From assembly GCA_022316685.1 (NCBI GenBank), contig JAKJHU010000037.1, positions 22,157,188 to 22,221,187 on the forward strand: DNA of 64,000 bases, in the 5' to 3' direction. Made by a program: the position numbers and the translations under genes. Position 1 is the stretch's first letter. Each line of letters starts with the position of its first letter. A model generated the notes under the pieces. The model was not told the origin of the DNA. It did not search any database and was given only the letters and a program-made list of their open reading frames with translations. Shown here piece after piece: positions 13,385 through 21,620 of the stretch. The DNA comes from Progne subis subis. Lineage: Eukaryota > Chordata > Aves > Passeriformes > Hirundinidae.

Positions 13385-15549
13385 CTACAAAGGAAACATC
13401 AAGACAAAATAGGATAAATCTTAAAAAAAAAAAAAAAAAGTTTGGGACAGGTAAAACCTGCTTTTATCCTAAGATAAAAAAGAGCAAATAGAAATTACTT
13501 TTTATAATAAAAAAAAAAAAAGTCGAGTAAAAAGTTAATCAGGCCACAGATACAGCAGCTTTCAGCACTGCTGGCTCTTTTGCACTACCCCAGTCTATTG
13601 AGAATATGTTGTAAAGTGCAGTCTCTGAAAACAAGCTGCTGACACCTTCTGCATCTACAGGTGCATGCAGTACTTTTAGACTGGGCTCCTTCCAACATTT
13701 TCAAATATTTTCATAGAACATTTTATGCTTAGTGCTGTGTGAATTACTGGGGAACAAGGGCTTTGACTGAAAAGCAGCAAACAGCTGTACAGACATTACA
13801 TTGTACCCAGTGTTAGACTCAAACCCCATTTTTGCCTCAATAGAAAAAACTCAACCACTTTGCTGATGATGGGTTTCTAGTTCTTAAGGACTTGAGGCAG
13901 CACATGCAAAACTTGCCAGCTGCTTAAGGAGTCAGAAAGCAGCCCCTCATGCATTGCCTGTTACTTGCTGCCTGATTTCAGAGTCAGCTGGAACCTTCTC
14001 AAAATTAGCCATTTCCAAAGCCCAAAAGTCAACATAAAATACTTGATACAAAAGCTTCAGCTAGTGGAAGTGGGATTAAACCATCCTAAAATTATCAAGG
14101 AAGAAATGCTGATTTATTCCAGTACCTGGCCTGCAGTTATGAGACCATGCTAAACCCACCCCCCACACCTTCCCCCTTCCCCTGCAAGAGGGACAATTTA
14201 GCCTTTTAATGATTCATTTGAAATTCTGCAGATGCATTTCAAGGTTAGTTAAGAAACGCTGCTGCTTTTTCCACCTGGGGAGAAAAATAACAAAAAGGCA
14301 TCTGGATGATATAGCAACAAGAAACTGCAAATGCAATGCCTGCTCTTACCAGTGTGAGTTCTAATGTGTCCTTGAAGTAGCCAGGGTCTAGAGAAAGCCT
14401 TGCCGCAGATCTTGCAGACACAAGGTAGCGTGTGGGTCCTGATGTGCATCTTAAGCGCTCCCAGGCTGACATACTCCTTGTCACAGTACTTGCAGCTGAA
14501 CGATTTCCTAGACTGGGCATCACAGTGCAGCTGCTTGTGCTTGGCCAACCCAGAGAAAGTCGAATAGGTCTTGTTGCACAAACTGCACTGGAACTTTTCA
14601 GCTTCGATTGCATGAGGGTCAGAAAGCTTTGACTGGATTCTCTCTTCTTCGTCGCTAATGGGGCTTTCTGAACCGCTGTGATCTTTGGAGGAGGTGTCAG
14701 AAGGTGGAGGTGGGCTGACTCTTCCCAAAGATGAGGGGTATCCAGAAAGCGGAGAGAGGTCACTGGGTAATGGAGACGGTAGCAGCCCAGTTGTAGTCCA
14801 CACAGTAATGGGATTGTAAGCTACTGAGCTCAGGATCTCTGGCTGTGGTATGATTGGGACTGGATAGCTTTCGTACAGGTATGGGGATATAATCACTGCA
14901 GAAAGAAGAACATTTTAAGGTAAGAGAACCAAAGCATACTTCAAAAACCAGCAAAATTAGCACTCTGAGGATTAAAAGCTGCAGCTGCATAAATGAAACA
15001 CTCGGTAGGGTAATCTGAGTGTAAAAGGAGATTCAGGAAATACTGTTTCATACATATATTCTGGTGGGTAGAGACAGAGTCCTTGAACAGGCAAATTGCA
15101 GCTGGAGAGTCTCTTCAAGGCGTCATGCTGCTTCTAAATCTGAGCAGCCTGACACAATGAAGCAGTGAAACTTCCTGAAGGATTTGAACAAAAGTTTCAA
15201 TTCCACCACCAACAGATACAGAACAGGAAAACTGCAAATCCTTTCTACGTAACTCGCGTTCAAGTGGATGAGCAAACTTTCACGATTCATTCTGGCCAGC
15301 ACTGACGGATTTCTCAAACCTCTCTCCTTGTAAGCAGGAGAAAACAGAGCAAGCAATGAACTAACCCGTCCCCTCCAGCCTGCAGAGCAATCCCACCCCT
15401 CCTCAGCACTGCCACGCAACGACCGCAGCCTCAGAAGCGACGCGGCGGCACCAGGATTTCGTTTTGTTACCTGTATGAGTGTCCAGCTCGCTGTAATTCG
15501 GCTTCTTGGACGAGTTGAAATGCTTCTTGACCAGGAAGGAGCGTGGCAT
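13203..15549 (-). CDS. SNAI2: SNAI2 (Slug) zinc-finger transcriptional repressor, 3 coding exons
   Basis: Seen: the coding segments 15471-15549 (79 bp), 14350-14895 (546 bp) and 13203-13384 (182 bp) sum to 807 bp, which is 268 codons plus stop and equals the usual Slug length. Introns are 14896-15470 (575 bp) and 13385-14349 (965 bp). Both are phase 1 with GTAA donors and CAG/TAG acceptors. Residues 1-9 (MPRSFLVKK) are the SNAG motif and about 27-60 are the Slug-type segment. Residues 86-111 form a Pro/Ser/acidic linker. Five zinc fingers follow: C130/C133/H146/H150, C161/C164/H177/H181, C187/C190/H203/H207, C215/C218/H231/H235 and the last of C2HC type, C243/C246/H259/C264. Known for the family: Snail-type fingers bind CAGGTG E-boxes in the nucleus, SNAG recruits LSD1/CoREST and HDAC corepressors, and the protein represses E-cadherin and drives neural-crest delamination and EMT. 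The frame is intact, so the gene is inferred to be functional. Confidence 0.98.
14350..14895 (-). CDS. SNAI2: SNAI2 coding exon 2 (linker and zinc fingers 1-3)
   Basis: The acceptor is a pyrimidine stretch ending CTGCAG just above 14895. The split codon 27 becomes Val, and the exon continues with [11 protein letters not shown]. It encodes the Pro/Ser-rich linker, an acidic stretch (SDEEE) and zinc fingers 1-3. It ends inside the HTGE linker between fingers 3 and 4, at donor CTG followed by GTAAGA. Without splicing the frame runs on only as KSRHCIC..., which is intron. Confidence 0.97.
15471..15549 (-). CDS. SNAI2: SNAI2 coding exon 1 (SNAG domain)
   Basis: This exon encodes 26 residues plus the first base of codon 27. 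It starts at an ATG whose peptide opens with MPRSFLVKK, the SNAG motif that must be N-terminal to work, which fixes the start. The donor after ...ELDTHT is CAG followed by GTAAC at 15470. Longer ORFs reading through the donor into intron 1 are unspliced artefacts. Confidence 0.97.
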
Positions 15550-15775
15550 TTTGGACGCGGCGTTGGTGCTTCTCGCAGACTCTCTGTCCTTGCGGGTGGG
15601 TGTCGCGGTCCCGGGGCGCAGCGCAGGCACACGCGGTGTCACTGCGGGCGCATCGGTCCCGCTCCTGGTCCCGCTCCTGGTCCCTACGGCGCTGCCGGCC
15701 CCGCGCAGCCCATCCACTCCCGCTTGTGCAGTGGCAGTGCCGAGGCGCCTTGAAAAGTGCCGTAAATACCCACGA
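15550..15775 (-). promoter_or_regulatory. SNAI2: SNAI2 5' UTR and core promoter within a CpG island
   Basis: This GC- and CpG-rich stretch upstream of the ATG belongs to a CpG island that runs from about 15400. A weak TATA-like GTATTTAC (minus strand) lies at 15762-15769, so transcription may start near 15735, giving a 5' UTR of roughly 190 bp. That start is inferred. A 12-bp direct repeat (GGTCCCGCTCCT, two copies plus a partial third) lies at about 15656-15687. Plus-strand ORFs across this area are CpG-island shadows. Confidence 0.65.
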
Positions 15776-15777
15776 GT

Positions 15778-15783
15778 CAGGTG
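15778..15783 (-). promoter_or_regulatory. SNAI2: Snail-type E-box CACCTG in the SNAI2 promoter
   Basis: CAGGTG on the plus strand, CACCTG on the gene strand. It lies just upstream of the TATA-like motif and about 230 bp upstream of the ATG. This is the preferred site of Snail/Slug fingers, and Slug self-regulation through promoter E-boxes has been reported in chick neural crest. Use of this particular site is inferred. Confidence 0.5.
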
Positions 15784-16147
15784 CAGGGGGGAAGGGTTTT
15801 CCGCTCCTCCAATCGCTTCGGGATGTTCTCAAGCGCTTTTCCAAAGAGGCTGTTTTTCTGGGAGGGGTCTGGGGCTGCTGGTTTAGGGATCCAATCCCAC
15901 TCGGAGGGTTTGGTTCAGGTTTCAGCTCCTCCCCCTGGAGACAGCTGTGAACGGGGGAAAGAGCTCCAGCAGAGCGCGTTACCCTGCTCCGAAGTGGGGG
16001 ATGTGGCTCTGTAGTGGCTCTGTAGAACTGCAGTCCACAAAAATGTATTGCTCAAAATTCTTGAAAATAAAGGTCATCTTACTGATTCAGCTGAAGTATA
16101 ATTTTTATTTTTTTTCTTTCTGACAGAGACCTGGATAAGTCATAGGC

Positions 16148-16276
16148 ACTGAAACGTCTTTTTCTTCCTCCCACCTTTTTTTCCCCTGCCTTTTCCCCCC
16201 TTTCCCCCCTTTTCTCTCCCCCCCCCCCCCCCCCCCCTTTCTTCTTTTTATTCTTCTTTTGTTTTTTGTTTTTCTT
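16148..16276 (+). repeat. Long homopyrimidine tract with C20 run
   Basis: About 130 bp consisting almost only of C and T on the plus strand, including a run of 20 C at 16218-16237. It lies roughly 400-550 bp upstream of the inferred SNAI2 start. Mirror-like pyrimidine tracts of this kind can form triplex (H-DNA) or i-motif structures. No function is shown. Confidence 0.8.
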
Positions 16277-16354
16277 TTAAACGAGTATGGTTTCCAGATG
16301 TTTGATATGAGACTTAAAATGGGACAAACTGTTCACTAAGAGCAGAAGAGGTAA

Positions 16355-16380
16355 ACACACACACACACACACACACACAC
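16355..16380 (+). repeat. (AC)13 microsatellite
   Basis: Thirteen uninterrupted AC dinucleotides, just upstream of the homopyrimidine tract relative to SNAI2. Confidence 0.95.
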
Positions 16381-17285
16381 GACACTACAAGATAACAAGA
16401 CCTAATGGAAGGCTTTGAACTGAATGTGTGCCTGCACAACTCGGGAGCAGTCTTTGAATAGTTGTGCTTAGGAAAGGCTGGAAACGAGCAGCCTGCCTCC
16501 CTAACCTGTGCCCTTTCAGGCAGAAGGACCAGAGAGACACTGCAAGTGAATTCAAGGACAGGGAGAAGCCTCGGGAAGATTATATTTCAGAGCAGGGTGA
16601 TAGTATTTATATAATATGCATGCTGCTTCAGACTGCTCATCTGAAGAATACTTTCTCTTTTACTTCAAAAATCTGCAGGATGCAAAACCTCCACCTTACC
16701 TTCCTTGGGAGTAGTTATGTCACTCTTTTGCCTATCCTCTTAGGACACTGCCAAGGAAATTTTCCTAATTATCCAAAGCAGTTAAAAGATGCATAGATAA
16801 GCAGCCCTCCCCCCCTCCAAATTATGGACAGGGTGATTTAAATGTCTCTTAAATGTCCTTCTCCATTAGTATATTTCAGGACCTCTTGATTTCCTATGAC
16901 GGTATAATCTATGTTATGTATTTCATTTAAGATGAAAGCCTCTTAAATGTGCCATGGAGTGTTCTGGTTATCTAGATTGATTTAGAGGAGATATTTAGCC
17001 ACAGATAGGTTTTTTAATTTTAAAATATTTGCATTTTGGAAATATGGACAGCTGAACGCTGGTAAATTTCTAACACAAATTACACTCTGATTGACTCTTG
17101 GTCTGCTCTCCCCACCCCTTCCCCCCCTCGTTGTGTATTACCTCCACCTGCCTGGGCACATACCGGCATGCCGTGCTGCTGTGACGCCGGAGCTCTCTCT
17201 CCTTTTGGGAGGAGGCGTGGAGGGTGTTTGACAGAGACCACCCCAGCCCGTTTTTGCAGCAGGTGTTGGAATAGATGTGAAGGGG

Positions 17286-17293
17286 AAAAAAAG

Positions 17294-17332
<39 letters not shown>
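17286..17332 (+). repeat. A-rich run with A39
   Basis: A7, G, then A39 at 17294-17332. Minus ORFs in 17070-17370 that read it as poly-Phe are artefacts. Confidence 0.95.
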
Positions 17333-17333
<1 letters not shown>

Positions 17334-18668
17334 CGCACCCAATGAGTCTGTTAAGACGATGCAAGAGCAAAGTGCTTTGTCAAGCTGCCTGACTTCTTAA
17401 TCTTGGGGAATACCAAAACAAGTGCAGGGAATGTTAGCCATTTTCAAGAACCGATTAAAAAGATTCATCTGTTCAGCACCTGACTTTGGTGTCTGTTAGT
17501 GAAAGGTGGCATATGGATTTCCAAGTGGCACAGAACACATCCAGGCTACGGGAGGAAAGGGAAAGTGGCAAAGAGAGGGACTTTGCAGGTACTTGCTTTG
17601 CAGCTGGGGCAAAAGGAACAGAGGCAGTTTTTCCAAAAGAGAGAAAGTACTTGTAAAGACACAATCCATTACTTTCCTCATCTCCACAGAGATGAAGAAA
17701 TCCACAAAGCATTTTTAAAAGGTTTCATTTGCAGTCCTGCTTCCCTCTCAGCTCTGTTCCATCTGACAAGTCCTTGTCCCCTGCCAGCTCTGGGAAAGCA
17801 TTGCATTTCAGGATGTGAGGCATTAGTCTGTATCTAAATAGTCTGTTACATGAGCTGTGATTCAGACCTTGAGCTGGTTTAAGTCTGTGTGTTGAAATGA
17901 ATGGAGCCATGCAGATTTTCACTGGCTCGGGATCTGTTCTTTTGTGTGTTTGTTAAAAGTAAAGGGTCTGATTCACCAGTCAGGTTCTCCCTCTCGGGGC
18001 ATTTTCACCAGCATAACACCGGAGTGATGCAGTTTAAATTAATTGCACTTATATAAATCACAGGAGTGTAAGCAGTTAGCCCACTGGCTGAGCTGATTGA
18101 AGGATGTTAGGAATTGGAGAGAAGGCATGTTATTACATGGTCCTGAAAGGATATTAGCAGTACATACTACCTGAGTGAGGTCTGCTGTCAAAAAAAGGGA
18201 GAGTCTGCATGAGGAGTGGGTGAGTCAGAGCAAACAGGTGTTCTGGGTGTTTACAGCAAATGTGGATGAGAGGGCACTTGGAGATGTGTGGCATCCATCC
18301 CCATGCAGGAAAGGCAACACAAAGGTCGAGTGCAGAAGACAGGAGGTTTCCCCTCCTTGGAGGAGCCAGGGACATGTAGGTGGTGGGTGGCTCTGATTGA
18401 TGGTCACGCTGCCTGCGGGCAAAGTCTTGCACCCACCTCCGAAAAATCAGGCCAACAGCTTCCCTATCACATTTTACGAGTAGTTGGTCTTTTAGGGATT
18501 CTTTATGTTTTCACTTTGAAACCTCACCTAAAGCTGTCTTGTTAATGCCACTGTGCTGCTAATTGCCACTCTGCAAAGTGCATAGGAAATGATCCAAGCC
18601 TGAAACCTTGGCATGTGCTTTGCAGCAACTAAATTATTAGGACCAGAGCTTCAGCCCTATAGCAGAAA

Positions 18669-18727
18669 TGGCTTCCCCCCCTCCCCCACCTCTCCCCCCC
18701 CCCCCACCTTTTCTTTTTTTTTTTTTT
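18669..18727 (+). repeat. C-rich low-complexity stretch followed by a T run
   Basis: Several C runs interrupted by T and A, then a long T run. Homopyrimidine over about 55 bp. Confidence 0.9.
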
Positions 18728-20263
18728 AACATCAGGCCACTTGTTCCTGTGCACAGATAACAAACTGTGAGTTTCTAACATTTCTAACGGCTCCATCAAA
18801 TCCCTTTCCTTGTCAGGCTTTCCGAGAAGGGCAGTAACTTATTTACTTGGTTTTCTGGAAATGGAAGGGTGCCAGAATTATGTTTATTATCAAAGAGGGA
18901 AGAAGAGCCCAAGCTGAGCCATCAATAGCTTAGTTCTTCTCATTACAGTACTAGTGTCCCTACTAAACATCAATACTAGCAAGAGTGTGGATCAGAAAAT
19001 TTTAAATATCTGGATAAACCACAGCAGAATCAAGAAAAATAGTTTCAGAATATTAAATGGGTTATGTTGGATCGCTGCTCCCATATTTCTCAGGCAGTGC
19101 TCTTACTCATTTTGACTGCCATAGAGTCCATGGAAGGCAGCACAGCGAGGTTTGGAAGAACCCCCAGGAGGCACTGAGCCCAGCGGAGCTTACCAAAAAT
19201 AGCTCTGGAGGTTTATTGATGCAGGTGACGACTTCATCCTGGAAGAGGTAGAAGCTCAAGTAACTCACACCTACAGCATAGCTCTTGTAATTCATAAGCC
19301 TCCTACATTTCAAGGGAAAGTGTGAAATGGTTAATATGGGAAAAAGAAGGGTGCGTTTTCAATAGTCAGCTGAATGTGGAACATATCAAGTCAGCTTCAG
19401 TGTTACCCTGTGCTTTCAAATTTCCCCCTTAGTGCCAGCTGATATATCCTGGAAAGTAAAGACATGGTGTGACTTTCAGAAGCAGGAAAACTTCAGTAGC
19501 ACTAGAAACTGAGAAGTACATTCAGATTGGATGTCTGAGGGAAATAACCCCAAAATTAACAGAGTAGAGGGAAAACAATCAAGCAAGGGTATTCCCTTCC
19601 ATCACCCCAACATATACGCCTTAATAAATTTTGAAACAAATTCTAAGAATACTTTTTCTTTCACATTTTGATCTTCTTTCCAAATACTAACCTGAACTAT
19701 CAACAGAAATGGCAGCAAATTTAATGAAGGACTGTTATGAAATCATGTCAAGCTTCAGTCTTTTAGGCCCTAAGTTCAATAAATCCATGCATTTTGGAAG
19801 ATTTTCCCCAGTTGAATAAGGAAAAAATCTCCACGTTTTGAAGGTTTTTCACAAGTAAATACATTTATTTTTCCTAAAAATCAGTAACTTTGCCAGAGTT
19901 AGGCATATTTAAGAGATGGCAATTGAAGAGCAAACATCTGATTCAGTCTGAACTTTCCAATAAGTCAAGGCCCTTTCAAGAGTGTCTCTTAAAATCTAGG
20001 CCCGTCTATATTTTAGATATATCTACATTAAAATAAATTTCCATAAAATATAAACTTGCATTTATTAATAGATGGTTAATAAATGGTTCCTTTTGGATCA
20101 AGCAGTTCAAACAATCCTGGCTTCTGTGCGCAGTCTCCTTCACACCTGCGTAGCTTCACAGACTCAAGAGGGGTCATTTTAGAGTCACATTAGCCCATCA
20201 TGAAGGAACCTGGTCACAGTTCAATTTTCCTACATTGTTTCTACATGAAGATATTTTAACAAT

Positions 20264-20363
20264 GGGCCAAATTCCCCTGTCATTCCCATCTGTAGTATCT
20301 CCACTGGCTGCAGCTGACCTAGTTCAGATTTACTCAAGCAGAACTGAGATGCGATTCTGGTCC
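20264..20363. repeat. Possible old palindromic amniote repeat
   Basis: Opens GGGCCAAATTC and closes GATTCTGGTCC, 8 of 11 positions inverted-complementary. The inner sequence (ATCTCCACTGGCTG...) recalls old palindromic amniote repeats that begin GGGCCAAATTCTG. Assignment is from memory and tentative. Confidence 0.35.
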
Positions 20364-20379
20364 AACGAATACAGCCGCG

Positions 20380-20735
20380 TTTATGCGCGCAGCGCCGTAC
20401 CGAGTCCCCGCTACCCAGAACTGCGTTACATCCCGGCCCAAGCCATCCCGCCCTGGAAGGCAACGCGTTATTCATAGGAGGAACAAAAGCCTTGAGAAGG
20501 CCGCCCTGGGGACGCGGGGAGCGAAGCGGGGTTTGCAGGGCGTTCCGTGGTTGGAAAGAGCCACCTGCTGGGCACAGCCGCTGCCGGGACGCGGCTGCTC
20601 GGCGGAGCCAGCCCCGGGCCGGCCGCCCCACCGTGCGGCCAGCCCGGGAAACGCCACGGCCCCGCTCGCTGGTGGGGGCTCCGGGGAGAGAGGGACCGGG
20701 GGACAGCGCCGGCAACGAGGCGGCTAAATCGCAAT
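20380..20735. promoter_or_regulatory. Isolated CpG island without a recognised gene
   Basis: About 350 bp of strongly GC- and CpG-rich sequence (for example GCGCGCAGCGCCG near 20386, CCCGGGCCGGCCGCC near 20613) in AT-rich surroundings, roughly 4.8 kb upstream of the SNAI2 start. ORFs of 80-173 codons on both strands follow from low stop frequency in GC-rich DNA and match no protein I know. It could be the start of a noncoding or divergent transcript, or a distal SNAI2 regulatory island. Confidence 0.65.
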
Positions 20736-20746
20736 CGCGTCCCTTT

Positions 20747-20821
20747 TTCATTCATTCATTCATTCATTCATTCATTCATTCATTCATTCATTCATTCATT
20801 CATTCATTTATTTATTTATTA
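20747..20821 (+). repeat. (TTCA)15 and (TTTA)4 compound microsatellite
   Basis: Fifteen TTCA units followed directly by about four TTTA units, on the right edge of the CpG island. ORFs crossing it gain an artefactual HSFI repeat. Confidence 0.95.
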
Positions 20822-20956
20822 TTTTTCTGTCCCCACGGCCGTCTCTGACTTGTGTACCTTTTCATCGTTGTTGCCCGCTGCCTACAATATGAGATACGTA
20901 AGAGATTTCCTGCTCTGGAAAATATATGTCTCTCTATGTGTGTGAGCATCCAACAG

Positions 20957-21298
20957 AGATCATGGAATGGTTTGCTTTGAAAGGGATCTTAAAAATCAAC
21001 TAGTTCCAGCCCTGCTGTCATGAACACATTTCGCTAGACCAGGTTGCTCAGATCCCCATCCAGCCTGCTCTTGAATACTTCCAGGGAGGGGGTATCCACA
21101 ACCTCTTTCGGCAACCTTTTTCAGTTTATATTAACAATTTCTTCCTAAAATCTAATCTAAACCTACCCTCTTTTAGCCTGAGGCCATTTTCTATCTTGTC
21201 CTATCACTATAAAAACCTCTAAAAATCCCTCTCTTTCTTGCAGTCACTCTTTAGGCACTGGAAGGCTGCTCCAAGGTCTGCACAGGGCCCTCTCTATA
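20957..21298 (-). mobile_element. CR1 LINE 3' fragment, minus orientation
   Basis: The 3' end is at the left (ATCATGGAATGGTTTG). The AGACCAGGTTGCTCAGATCC and TCCAGGGAGGGGGTATCCAC segments are standard CR1 3' sequence in reverse. It lies 5'-to-5' against the following CR1. Confidence 0.9.
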
Positions 21299-21339
21299 CG
21301 CTTATTTGTCATGTATCGTACATTCCACATTATAGTCCG

Positions 21340-21620
21340 CAACATCCTCACGAGGGGAAGCAGAGTGGCAGGCACTGATCTCTTCTCTGTGGTGACCTGT
21401 GACTGGACCCGAGGGAATGGCCTGAAGTCCTGTCAGGGGAGGTTTGGGTCAGAAATTATTAAAATGTTCTTCTCTTGGAGGGTGGTTGGGTGCTGGAACA
21501 GGTTCCCCAGGGAAGTGATCACAGCACCAAGCCTGACAGAATTCAAGAAGTGTTTGGACAATGCCCTCAGGCACATTATGTAACTTTTGGGGCTGTCCTC
21601 TGCAGCAGAGCTAGTATTTC
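21340..21620 (+). mobile_element. CR1 LINE 3' fragment of another subfamily, plus orientation
   Basis: Contains GGCAGGCACTGATCTCTTCT, TGGACCCGAGGGAATGGCCT, GGGTGCTGGAACAGGTTCCC and CACAGCACCAAGCCTGACAG. These encode the last CR1 ORF2 residues (WNRFPREVITAPSLTEFKK). It stops before the terminal TTCTATGA tail. It belongs to a different CR1 subfamily from its minus-strand neighbour. Confidence 0.9.

Larger units (their letters stand above)
16385..20260. other. SNAI2 upstream region
   Basis: Unique-looking sequence with the A39 run and C-rich stretch listed. Short ORFs on both strands show no protein character. Around 17965-18075 a GGTCTGATTCACCAG segment recalls old amniote repeats, but too weakly to call. 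Confidence 0.5.

Noticed and set aside
14245..14763. 172-codon minus ORF overlapping SNAI2 exon 2
   Set aside because: Alternative frame of the SNAI2 exon. The real frame encodes the zinc fingers.
15123..15844. Longer minus ORFs (104-169 codons) around SNAI2 exon 1
   Set aside because: They read through the exon 1 donor or upstream of the SNAG start. SNAG must be N-terminal, so the ATG at 15549 is the start.
15475..16014. Plus-strand ORFs of 77-135 codons antisense to SNAI2 exon 1
   Set aside because: GC-rich CpG-island sequence has few stops, and three overlapping frames are open at once, which argues against coding.
20230..20945. ORFs of 80-173 codons in the orphan CpG island
   Set aside because: Open on both strands from base composition. 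One contains a His-Ser-Phe-Ile repeat created by the TTCA microsatellite.
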